Source of the DNA: UBA4717 sp002404395
Lineage (GTDB): Bacteria; Bacillota; Clostridia; Oscillospirales; CAG-272
Assembly: GCA_937902275.1 (NCBI GenBank)
Contig: CALFNW010000166.1
Coordinates: 1 to 7,237, forward strand
Length of the DNA: 7,237 nt
Direction: 5' to 3'
The first letter of the stretch is position 1; each line of letters starts with the position of its first letter. A model generated the notes under the pieces. The model saw nothing but the letters and a program-made list of their open reading frames with translations. It was not told the origin of the DNA and ran no database searches. This document shows positions 1 to 6,232 of this stretch, one piece after another. The translations under genes and the position numbers were made by a program.

Positions 1-281
1 ATGAAATATTCCGCTCTCTTTCAAGAGAGATCGCCTTTGCAAGACTGGATAAGGGTGATTACAGCCGTGAAAAATTCGAGCTTGCCGCATACGGTATTTC
101 GTTTATGGTATGCAAAAGAATGGGAATTGAACCGTATGAGTTTAAAAGCAGTAAAAGCCTTTTTAAAAACACAGAGCCGAAAGAAATCAGAAAACAGCTT
201 TCAGAAATGCGTACCGAGGCCAATTCTATTACAGCATCTATGGAAAGAACACTCAGTGCAAGAAGTAAAGACGCAAGGTGA
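1..281 (+). CDS. C-terminal part of a probable ArdC/LtrC-type zincin-like mobile-element protein (5' end outside window)
   Basis: The frame starting at base 3 is open from the window edge to TGA at 279-281 and gives 92 residues. This frame is preferred over the longer-looking ATG frame at base 1 because it reads as a normal soluble protein and ends just before the ribosome binding site of the next gene. The visible part begins EIFRSLSREIAFARLD, followed by a helical stretch (FELAAYGISFMVCKRMGIEP) and a charged helical tail (PKEIRKQLSEMRTEANSI). In ArdC/LtrC-like proteins of Clostridial ICEs, I recall a similar order of a zincin helix, an E-containing helix with a 'VAYxVCxxxGID' look, and a tail of this kind. 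Here the zincin helix would read REIAF instead of HExxH, so both metal-binding histidines would be missing. The family call is inferred from remembered patterns without alignment. Such proteins are often encoded near the transfer genes and may protect incoming single-stranded DNA. Confidence 0.5.
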   Translation, partial: EIFRSLSREIAFARLDKGDYSREKFELAAYGISFMVCKRMGIEPYEFKSSKSLFKNTEPKEIRKQLSEMRTEANSITASMERTLSARSKDAR

Positions 282-292
282 GGAGCAAGCCA

Positions 293-481
293 ATGAAAGA
301 TAAATGGGTTATCACGCTTAACACCTTTAAGCACAATTTACTCATTAACGGTTTCAATGAGTTTCGCAATAAGCTATTAAGTGAAGGTAAGCCGACGGAA
401 GATGTTGACAAATTGCTTTTGAAAATTATTGATCCGCCGTATCTCAAGGAAAAGAGGCGTGCTGTGTATGAGGCAAGATAA
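293..481 (+). CDS. small charged hypothetical protein, 62 aa, upstream of the coupling protein gene
   Basis: The ATG at 293 is preferred over the in-frame GTG at 278 because AGGTGAGGAG at 276-285 lies 7 nt upstream. The product is 62 residues, soluble, without membrane segment or signal peptide. It opens MKDKWVITLNTFKHNLLINGF, is rich in Lys, Leu and Asn, and has a DPPYLKEKRR stretch near its end. It looks mostly helical. I do not recognise a family. It starts 11 nt after the preceding stop and its last 14 nt (468-481) overlap the start of the coupling protein gene, so translation of the two is probably coupled. In related elements this slot is often occupied by PcfB (DUF3801); the visible sequence does not resemble PcfB and is much shorter. 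A role as an accessory to the coupling protein or relaxosome is only a positional guess. Confidence 0.75.
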   Translation: MKDKWVITLNTFKHNLLINGFNEFRNKLLSEGKPTEDVDKLLLKIIDPPYLKEKRRAVYEAR

Positions 482-2279
482 ACTTTCTAAGAGATATATC
501 GTACTTTACGTCTTAGGATTGATCCCGGTCATTTGGTTTTCTTTGCTTATCGCGCCTTATGCTAAAGAAGGTCTCGCAGGCATTATCCAGAATTTTTCTT
601 CAGTGATCGAAAATCCTTTTCATATATCCTTTTGTGATGACAGTCTGAAAACTGTGCTCATCTTTATTTGCGCATATGCTCTTGGAATCGGCATCTATCT
701 CTCTAATGAGAAAAATTACCGCCACAGAGAGGAACACGGTTCTGCAAAATGGGGCAAAGCGGAAACGCTCAAAAAGAGATATATGGATAAGAAAAGCGAA
801 AACAACAAAATTCTTACGCAAAATACAGCGATCGGTCTTGACGGAAGAAAACACAGAAGAAATTTAAATGTACTTGTTTGCGGCGGTTCAGGTTCGGGAA
901 AAACACGATTTTACGCAAAACCTAACATTATGCAGTCAAACACTTCTTTTATCATTCTTGACCCCAAAGGCGAACTGCTTCGTGACACGGGAAATCTTTT
1001 AAAAAGCAAAGGCTATGAGATAAAGGTTATCGACCTTATCAATATGGAAAAGAGTGATTGCTACAATCCCTTTGTGTATATTAAAGACGATAACGACATC
1101 CAAAGACTTGTAACCAATCTTTTCAAGAATACAACACCTAAAGGAGCTCAGGCTCAAGACCCGTTTTGGGATCAGACGGCAAGTATGCTTTTAAAAGCAC
1201 TCATATCATATCTTCACTATGAAGCGCCGCCGGAGGAACAAAATTTTTCTATGGTGCTTGATATGATACGGCAGGGCGATGTCAGCGAAGAGGACGAATA
1301 CTTTGTAAGTCCTCTCGACGCACTGTTTGAAAGGCTTGAAAAAAGAGATCCCGAACACATTGCGCTGAAGTACTACCGTTCGTACCATAAAGGAGCGGGC
1401 AAGACCTTAAAATCTATACAGATTTCTTTGCTTGCAAGGCTTGAAAAGTTTGATTTAAATACGCTTTCAAGTATTACGCATACTGATGAAATGGACTTGA
1501 ACAGCATAGGCGAAAAGAAAACTGCTGTCTTTGCGGTTATACCGGAAAACGACAGCAGTTTTAATTTTATTGTCGGTATGCTTTACACACAGCTTTTTCA
1601 GCAGCTTTATCATCAAGCCGACTTTGTACACGGCGGCAGACTCCCCGTTCATGTTCATTTTGTAATGGACGAATTTGCGAATGTGGCGCTGCCCGATGAT
1701 TTTGACAAGCTGTTAGCTACAATGAGAAGCAGAGAAATATCTGTATCCATTATCATTCAGAATATGGCGCAATTAAAAGCCCTTTTTGAAAAGCAATGGG
1801 AATCCATAGTCGGCAATTGTGATGAATTTCTCTATCTTGGTGGAAATGAGCAAAGTACGCACGAATATGTATCAAAGCTGTTAGGCAAGGAAACGATCGA
1901 CACAAACACTTTCGGAAAGAGCACAGGCAGGAACGGCAACTACTCAACGAATTATCAGATAACAGGCAGAGAACTGCTCACACCTGATGAAGTGCGAATG
2001 CTTGACAACAAATTTGCGCTTCTTTTTATTCGTGGCGAAAGACCAATCAAGGATTTTAAGTTTGATATTTTGAAACACCCGAATGTGTCATTCACAACAG
2101 ACGGCAAAGCAGAACCGTATATACACGGTTTTGATGATTGTTCGATCGGCGATCTATTCCTAAATGACATTGAAGAAACAGAAGAAAGCGAAAACAGCGA
2201 ATCCATAGGCGATATTGAATTTGTTGTTTATTCAAGTCAAGAAATTGAAGAAATTTTAAGAAATGAATCGGAGGTATAG
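468..2279 (+). CDS. virD4: VirD4/TcpA-type type IV secretion coupling protein (conjugal DNA-transfer ATPase)
   Basis: A 603-residue membrane-anchored ATPase that recruits the relaxase-DNA intermediate and hands it to the secretion channel. Two N-terminal membrane segments lie at about residues 10-31 and 61-79, followed by the family signature HGSAKWG (90-96), Walker A GGSGSGKT (139-146), DPKGEL (165-170), Walker B with VMDEF (Asp401-Glu402) and the IIIQNMAQL motif (Gln431). The length fits Firmicutes VirD4/TraG proteins. The ATG at 468 is chosen because AGGAAAAGAGG at 447-457 sits 10 nt upstream; a TTG (429) and a GTG (459) in the same frame are less likely. The C-terminal 37 residues hold 14 Asp/Glu and only one Arg, an acidic tail. 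The gene overlaps the preceding small gene by 14 nt, and the next gene starts 4 nt after its stop. A long inverted repeat lies within it at 1518-1562. Family assignment is secure; no search was run. Confidence 0.97.
   Translation: MRQDKLSKRYIVLYVLGLIPVIWFSLLIAPYAKEGLAGIIQNFSSVIENPFHISFCDDSLKTVLIFICAYALGIGIYLSNEKNYRHREEHGSAKWGKAETLKKRYMDKKSENNKILTQNTAIGLDGRKHRRNLNVLVCGGSGSGKTRFYAKPNIMQSNTSFIILDPKGELLRDTGNLLKSKGYEIKVIDLINMEKSDCYNPFVYIKDDNDIQRLVTNLFKNTTPKGAQAQDPFWDQTASMLLKALISYLHYEAPPEEQNFSMVLDMIRQGDVSEEDEYFVSPLDALFERLEKRDPEHIALKYYRSYHKGAGKTLKSIQISLLARLEKFDLNTLSSITHTDEMDLNSIGEKKTAVFAVIPENDSSFNFIVGMLYTQLFQQLYHQADFVHGGRLPVHVHFVMDEFANVALPDDFDKLLATMRSREISVSIIIQNMAQLKALFEKQWESIVGNCDEFLYLGGNEQSTHEYVSKLLGKETIDTNTFGKSTGRNGNYSTNYQITGRELLTPDEVRMLDNKFALLFIRGERPIKDFKFDILKHPNVSFTTDGKAEPYIHGFDDCSIGDLFLNDIEETEESENSESIGDIEFVVYSSQEIEEILRNESEV
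1518..1562 (+). repeat. 12-bp perfect inverted repeat with nested hairpin inside virD4
   Basis: AAAACTGCTGTC (1518-1529) is exactly complementary to GACAGCAGTTTT (1551-1562). The 21-nt spacer contains a second short inverted repeat, CGGT (1534-1537) and ACCG (1541-1544), around TAT. As RNA it would fold into a long interrupted stem-loop ending in a short T run, followed by an AT-rich stretch. It lies inside the coding sequence at about codons 351-365 between Walker A and Walker B. The structure is seen directly; any function is unknown. Confidence 0.7.
2270..2274 (+). promoter_or_regulatory. ribosome binding site fixing the start of the pilin-like gene
   Basis: GGAGG lies inside the last codons of virD4, 9 nt before the ATG at 2284. 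It decides against the upstream in-frame ATG at 2263, which lies 5' of this site and would add seven residues. Confidence 0.7.
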
Positions 2280-2283
2280 TCTA

Positions 2284-2631
2284 ATGAAAAAAAGTAATCT
2301 AATCAAATCTCAGCATTCACCATTAGTAGGAAAAGCACGAAAAAGCTTTAAACTTTATGCAACGGTTATCCTTTGTTTTACACTTTTATTCTGTATGGCT
2401 CTTACAGCGTTCGCGGCTGATGATCCGCTCAAGGCTGTAAATAATCTGTCAACCTTTATCTTCGGCCTTATTCGCGCTGTGGGCATGATCATTTTAGGCT
2501 TCGGCGTCGTACAAGTCGGACTGAGCCTGAAATCCCACGACCCGTCACAAAGGGCAACCGGATTTTTGACCGTTGCAGGCGGTATTGTTATTACTTTTGC
2601 AAAAGCGATTCTTGATTTGATTGTGAAATAA
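2284..2631 (+). CDS. small signal-peptide-bearing two-helix membrane protein, VirB2- or Maff2-like T4SS component
   Basis: A 115-residue protein in the slot that Maff2 or 'glutamyl-tRNA amidotransferase'-misnamed proteins fill in Clostridial ICEs, between virD4 and the virB6-like gene. Residues 1-44 look like a long signal peptide: a basic n-region (KARKSFK, 17-23), a hydrophobic core (24-40) and a probable cleavage site TAFA|ADD after Ala44. The predicted mature part is about 71 residues with two hydrophobic helices (about 54-80 and 91-113) joined by a polar loop (KSHDPSQR). A cleaved signal plus two helices in a ~70-residue mature chain is the layout of VirB2 pilins. That it is the pilin or channel subunit here is inference. 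ATG 2284 is chosen over ATG 2263 on the position of GGAGG. The virD4 stop is 4 nt upstream, so expression is probably linked. An intrinsic terminator follows 13 nt after the stop. Confidence 0.85.
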   Translation: MKKSNLIKSQHSPLVGKARKSFKLYATVILCFTLLFCMALTAFAADDPLKAVNNLSTFIFGLIRAVGMIILGFGVVQVGLSLKSHDPSQRATGFLTVAGGIVITFAKAILDLIVK

Positions 2632-2644
2632 CGGAAAAAGAAAG

Positions 2645-2675
2645 AACCGCTCGGCAAAAATGCCGGGCGGTTTTT
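2645..2675 (+). terminator. intrinsic terminator hairpin between the pilin-like gene and the virB6-like gene
   Basis: AACCGCTCGGCA (2645-2656) pairs with TGCCGGGCGGTT (2661-2672) across a four-A loop, with a single G-T wobble, and ends in five T (2671-2675). The stem can extend outward by a few weak pairs. It starts 13 nt after the TAA of the small membrane protein gene and ends just before the ribosome binding site of the next gene. Because the genes downstream belong to the same transfer machine and no promoter is evident between them, it probably works as a partial terminator or as a 3'-end-protecting hairpin. Confidence 0.85.
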
Positions 2676-2678
2676 CTG

Positions 2679-2687
2679 AAAGGGGGG
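2679..2687 (+). promoter_or_regulatory. ribosome binding site of the virB6-like gene
   Basis: AAAGGGGGG lies 7 nt before ATG 2695 and only 3 nt after the terminator T run. The G-rich form differs from the AGGAGG sites elsewhere in the operon. It supports the annotated start. Confidence 0.6.
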
Positions 2688-2694
2688 TATTGAA

Positions 2695-3534
2695 ATGGAA
2701 TCAACCAATTGGGTAGTACAAAACCTGCAAAATGCCCTGAACACTTGGAACAGTAAACTCGGCGAAATATGGACTTTAATAACTCAATCGCCCGAAGAAT
2801 TTAAAGAAGGAACAATCTGGAATGTCATAACCGATATACATGGAGCACTTCAAGCGATAGGTTATTCGCTTTTAGTGCTCTTTTTTGTTGTCGGAGTTAT
2901 GAAAACCTGCGGGAATTTTGCCGAACTTAAGCGACCTGAGACAGCCGTGAAGATGTTTATCCGCTTCATTCTTGCAAAAGCTTCAATCAGCTACGGTCTT
3001 GAACTGATGATGACGCTGTTTGGTATCGTACAGGGTATAGCGGCAAAAATCATGGCAACATCAGGTTTGGCAAGTGTCACCGAAACCGTTTTGCCAAAGT
3101 CTATCATAAAAGCGATTGAAGACAGTGGATTTTGGGAGAGTGTACCTTTGTGGGCAGTAACATTAATCGGAAGTCTGTTCATTACAGTTTTGTCTTTCAT
3201 AATGATCATGACCGTATACGGCAGATTCTTTAAAGTTTACTTGTATACCGCCATTGCGCCGATACCGCTCTCGGCCTTTGCGGGTGAGCCGTCATCATCT
3301 GTGGGTAAAAGTTTTATCAAAAGTTACGCCGCCGTTTGTTTAGAGGGCGCAATCATCGTGCTTGGATGTATCATATTCTCGCTGTTTGCTTCATCTCCGC
3401 CTGTTGTTGATGAAACGGCTGCAGCTGTCAATCAGGTGTGGAGTTATGTCGGCGAACTCATATTTAATATGATTGTTCTTGTCGGTACGGTTAAGATGAG
3501 TGATCGGGTGGTTAAAGAAATGATGGGACTTTAA
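2695..3534 (+). CDS. VirB6/TrbL-like polytopic inner-membrane channel protein of the conjugative T4SS
   Basis: A 279-residue protein with a soluble N-terminal stretch of about 50 residues and roughly five to six hydrophobic segments: about 51-70, 100-118, 151-175, 180-196, 211-232 and 251-266. The segment with YLYTAIAPIPLSAFAG (182-197) is characteristic of the VirB6/TrbL-like proteins of Firmicutes ICEs; 'IAPIPL' in a membrane helix followed by a conserved loop is a good marker. The protein would form part of the channel in the cytoplasmic membrane of the donor. The start is supported by a G-rich Shine-Dalgarno sequence 7 nt upstream. It follows the internal terminator and precedes the PrgI gene by 13 nt, with the next ribosome binding site touching its stop codon. 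Family assignment rests on topology, motif and position; no search was run. Confidence 0.9.
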   Translation: MESTNWVVQNLQNALNTWNSKLGEIWTLITQSPEEFKEGTIWNVITDIHGALQAIGYSLLVLFFVVGVMKTCGNFAELKRPETAVKMFIRFILAKASISYGLELMMTLFGIVQGIAAKIMATSGLASVTETVLPKSIIKAIEDSGFWESVPLWAVTLIGSLFITVLSFIMIMTVYGRFFKVYLYTAIAPIPLSAFAGEPSSSVGKSFIKSYAAVCLEGAIIVLGCIIFSLFASSPPVVDETAAAVNQVWSYVGELIFNMIVLVGTVKMSDRVVKEMMGL

Positions 3535-3550
3535 AGGAGGAATCAATTTG
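3535..3550 (+). promoter_or_regulatory. strong ribosome binding site with a TTG start (PrgI gene)
   Basis: AGGAGG at 3535-3540, directly after the stop of the virB6-like gene, is followed 7 nt later by TTG at 3548. No ATG or GTG in this frame lies at suitable spacing, and the family's N-terminus (M-E-I-K-L-N-R-E) begins exactly here. TTG is therefore the probable start. Confidence 0.8.
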
Positions 3551-3928
3551 GAAATCAAACTTAATCGTGAAATACGTGATTACACGGAAAGCGTATACTT
3601 CGGACTGTCACTCAGGCAGTTCATTTTTTCTGTTCTCGCCTGCGCTGTTGCTGTGGGCATTTACTTTTTACTGAAACCGTTCTTTGGCATTGAAACACTT
3701 TCATGGATGTGCATTCTGGGCGCAGTGCCGTTTGCAAGTATCGGCTTTTTCAAGTATCACGGTATGACAGCCGAAAAAGCTCTGCTTGCGTACTTGAAAT
3801 CCGAGATACTTATGCCGAAAGAATTGAAATTTAGAGCAACTGACTTTTATGAAACGGGAGGTAACAATGATGTTCGACCTTGTAGGAACAATAAAAAAGA
3901 AAAGCGGACTTTCAGACCTGTTCGGTGA
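3548..3928 (+). CDS. prgI: PrgI-family conjugation membrane protein (VirB3-like role proposed)
   Basis: A 126-residue protein that opens MEIKLNREIRDYTESVYFGL, the typical start of PrgI-family proteins from Firmicutes conjugative elements. Two membrane helices lie at about residues 25-43 and 50-69, followed by KYHGMTAEKAL and SEILMPKELKF, both family-like, up to FYE at about 100-102. PrgI proteins partner the VirB4 ATPase at the membrane and are usually compared with VirB3; that comparison is family knowledge, not visible here. Translation starts at TTG 3548, backed by AGGAGG. After residue 106 the chain reads through the start of the virB4-like gene in another frame; these last 20 residues are basic and polar and look unlike the family's usual C-terminus. 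The overlap of 62 nt could mean translational coupling, or a small sequence or frame change that displaced the original stop. Confidence 0.9.
   Translation: MEIKLNREIRDYTESVYFGLSLRQFIFSVLACAVAVGIYFLLKPFFGIETLSWMCILGAVPFASIGFFKYHGMTAEKALLAYLKSEILMPKELKFRATDFYETGGNNDVRPCRNNKKEKRTFRPVR
3856..3861 (+). promoter_or_regulatory. ribosome binding site fixing the start of the virB4-like gene
   Basis: GGGAGG inside the prgI coding region precedes two consecutive ATG codons, at 3867 (5 nt spacing) and 3870 (8 nt spacing). It rules out the upstream in-frame ATG at 3849, which lies before this site. Confidence 0.7.
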
Positions 3929-6215
3929 CGGTATGTCCGTGCCGAAAAGCGTTCAGGATGTTATAAAAATAGACGCCGTGTATTCGGATGGAATCTTTAT
4001 GACAGGTAAAGAACGCTTTTCCAAAACCTTTAAATTTACCGATATTAACTATGCCGTATCAAGCAAAGAGGATAAAGAAGCAAATTTTCTTCTCTACAGT
4101 GAAATTCTCAATTCCCTTGAAAACGGCGTTTCAACACAAATAACAATTGTAAACCGAAAGCTGAAAAAAACAGAGCTTCGTGAGTTGGCTTTGCTTTCCG
4201 ACGCTAATGACGGCAAAGATAAGTACCGAAAAGAGATTAATGAAATGCTGACAATGCTTGCAAACGGAGCAAATGCTATTGTGCAGGATAAGTATATAAC
4301 TTTAACAATTCAAAAGAAGACAGTCGAAGAAGCAAGAGCACATTTTAACCGTGTTGGCGCAGACATTACAGCTCATTTCGCTCGACTCGGCTCAAAATGT
4401 ACCGAGATTGATTTGACAGAAAGATTACGCATCATACATGATTTTTGCAGACCGAAGGAAGCGGCAGATTACCACTTTGATTTGCGGGATGCAATGCGCA
4501 AAGGCCAGTCTTTTAAAGACTATATATCTCCCGACGGTTTTGAGTTTAAAGCAGACCACTTTAAGGTTGGAGATAAGTTCGCAAGGGTTCTCTTTATTCG
4601 TGATTATCCCTCATATATCAAAGACAAGGTAATATGGGAAATTACCGACACCAACCGCAACATGATTTTTAATTTTGATATTGTTCCGGTATCTACGGAC
4701 GAAGCTCAGAAGTACGTTGAAAAGCAGGCACTCGGTGTGGAAACAAACATAGCTAATTATCAGAGAAAACAAAACTCAAACAACAATTACACTTCCGTTA
4801 TTCCCTATGATATGGAAGTTCAGAGAAAGGAAATCAGAGAATTTCTTGACGATATAACGGCTCGTGACCAGAAGATGTTTAAAGTTATTATGACGATTAT
4901 GCACACGGCTGACAGCCTTAACGAACTTAACGCCGATACCGAGGCAATACAGGCTATGGGCAGAAATCATATGTGCCAAATAGGAGTGCTGAAATATCAG
5001 CAGCTTGACGGTTTTAACGCCACGCTTCCAATCGGCATAAACAAAATAGAAGCAAGGCGAACTCTTACCACAGAGAGCCTTGCTGTTTTTATGCCCTTTA
5101 AAGTACAGGAGATACAGCACGACGGCGGTGTATTCCAAGGTGTTAATGTCATCAGCAAGAATATGATAATTGTAAACCGCAGTTTTCTTCTTAACGGTAA
5201 CTGCTTTATCCTCGGCGTGTCAGGTTCAGGTAAATCCTTTACGGCAAAGGAGGAAATGGTATCACTTCTTCTTTCAACCAATGCTGACGTTATCATCATC
5301 GACCCCGAACGCGAATACAAAGCACTTGTTGAAGCAATGGACGGACAGGTGGTAAGGCTTTCAGCTACAAGCCGCAGTCATATCAACTGCCTTGATATTA
5401 ACAAGGAATATGCGGACGGTGCGAATCCTCTTGCAATGAAGTCTGAATTTGTTTTGTCGCTCTTTGAACAGGTATGCGGCAAAAGCGAAGTTACTGCAAT
5501 GCAGAAATCAATCATTGACCGCTGTCTTGCAAATGTGTATAAGACATATATAGGGAAAAAGTACAAAGGCAAGCCGCCGACACTTGTTGAGCTGTGCAAA
5601 GACCTTAGAGAACAGCCCGAACCCGAAGCAACCGAAATAGCGGTTGCTATGGAGCTGTTTGCAAGCGGTTCACAAAACACCTTTGCTCAGCAGACCAATG
5701 TCAATGTAAAAAGCAGGCTTATCTGTTATGATATTCTCGACCTCGGCAGTCAGCTTATGCCGATAGGCATGTTAGTTGTACTTGACAATATCTTAAACCG
5801 TATCACGCAAAACCGAGCCGAGGGAAAGGAAACATATATCTTTATTGATGAGATTTACCTGCTTTTTCAGCATGAATACAGCGCGAACTTTCTTTTCACT
5901 CTTTGGAAACGAGTTCGTAAGTACGGTGCGTACTGTACCGGTATTACACAGAATGTTGATGATTTGCTTCAAAGTCATACAGCAAGAACAATGCTTGCAA
6001 ACTCCGAGTTTATCATTATGCTCAATCAGGGCGGTACGGACAGAGAAGATCTTGCAAATCTCTTACAGATAAGTGAAACACAGATGACGCACATCACCAA
6101 TGTTGAAGTCGGACACGGACTTGTAAAGGTCGGCTCTGCTCTTGTGCCGTTTGAAAGAAAGTTTCCGCAGGATACGGAGTTGTACAAATTGATGAGTACG
6201 AAATTAAAAGAGTAA
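3867..6215 (+). CDS. virB4: VirB4-like type IV secretion ATPase (TraE/TrsE/TcpF type)
   Basis: A 782-residue cytoplasmic ATPase that energises substrate transfer and assembly of the conjugation channel. The N-terminal region has the family pattern SVPKSVQDVIKIDAVYSDGIF and a KxFKFTDINY-like stretch; an 'Ala-Met-Gly-Arg-Asn-His'-type linker region precedes the motor domain. The ATPase domain has Walker A GVSGSGKS (450-457), IDPEREY (479-484 for DPEREY), Walker B YIFIDEI (Asp661-Glu662) and the GITQN motif (692-696). No membrane segment is visible, so it is not fused to PrgI/VirB3. Starts at 3867 and 3870 are both served by GGGAGG; the first is given and differs by one Met. It overlaps prgI by 62 nt, and the next gene starts 14 nt after its stop. 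The length fits Clostridial ICE VirB4 proteins. Both nucleotide-binding motifs are intact, so the gene looks functional. Confidence 0.97.
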   Translation: MMFDLVGTIKKKSGLSDLFGDGMSVPKSVQDVIKIDAVYSDGIFMTGKERFSKTFKFTDINYAVSSKEDKEANFLLYSEILNSLENGVSTQITIVNRKLKKTELRELALLSDANDGKDKYRKEINEMLTMLANGANAIVQDKYITLTIQKKTVEEARAHFNRVGADITAHFARLGSKCTEIDLTERLRIIHDFCRPKEAADYHFDLRDAMRKGQSFKDYISPDGFEFKADHFKVGDKFARVLFIRDYPSYIKDKVIWEITDTNRNMIFNFDIVPVSTDEAQKYVEKQALGVETNIANYQRKQNSNNNYTSVIPYDMEVQRKEIREFLDDITARDQKMFKVIMTIMHTADSLNELNADTEAIQAMGRNHMCQIGVLKYQQLDGFNATLPIGINKIEARRTLTTESLAVFMPFKVQEIQHDGGVFQGVNVISKNMIIVNRSFLLNGNCFILGVSGSGKSFTAKEEMVSLLLSTNADVIIIDPEREYKALVEAMDGQVVRLSATSRSHINCLDINKEYADGANPLAMKSEFVLSLFEQVCGKSEVTAMQKSIIDRCLANVYKTYIGKKYKGKPPTLVELCKDLREQPEPEATEIAVAMELFASGSQNTFAQQTNVNVKSRLICYDILDLGSQLMPIGMLVVLDNILNRITQNRAEGKETYIFIDEIYLLFQHEYSANFLFTLWKRVRKYGAYCTGITQNVDDLLQSHTARTMLANSEFIIMLNQGGTDREDLANLLQISETQMTHITNVEVGHGLVKVGSALVPFERKFPQDTELYKLMSTKLKE

Positions 6216-6220
6216 TTATC

Positions 6221-6232
6221 GAGGTGCTTATG
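6221..6232 (+). promoter_or_regulatory. ribosome binding site and start of the last gene
   Basis: GAGGTG at 6221-6226 lies 3 nt before ATG 6230, a short spacing. The frame is open from here to the window edge, and no other start nearby in the same frame has a better site. Confidence 0.5.

Noticed and set aside
14..29. Small palindrome CTCTCTT-TC-AAGAGAG in the first partial gene
   Set aside because: Seven-bp stem with a two-base loop cannot form a good hairpin and lies within coding sequence.
1..303. Plus-strand ATG frame of 100 codons at the window start
   Set aside because: The frame starting at base 3 gives a more protein-like, mobile-element-like tail that stops right before the next ribosome binding site; the ATG frame overlaps it out of frame and runs into the next gene.
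405..433. Possible promoter: TTGACA at 405-410 with a weak -10 (ATTGAT) 17 nt later
   Set aside because: The -10 matches only half of the consensus and the site lies inside a coding region of a tightly packed operon.
2355..2744. 129-codon minus-strand frame opposite the small membrane protein gene
   Set aside because: It lies opposite a well-supported gene and spans the terminator, without a start site context or recognisable protein features.
4507..4521. Small palindrome AGTCTTT-T-AAAGACT inside virB4
   Set aside because: Short, AT-rich, one-base loop, inside a conserved gene; easily chance.
4776..5320. Two minus-strand frames of 107-120 codons opposite virB4
   Set aside because: They are shadows of the conserved ATPase frame; no ribosome binding site or family features.
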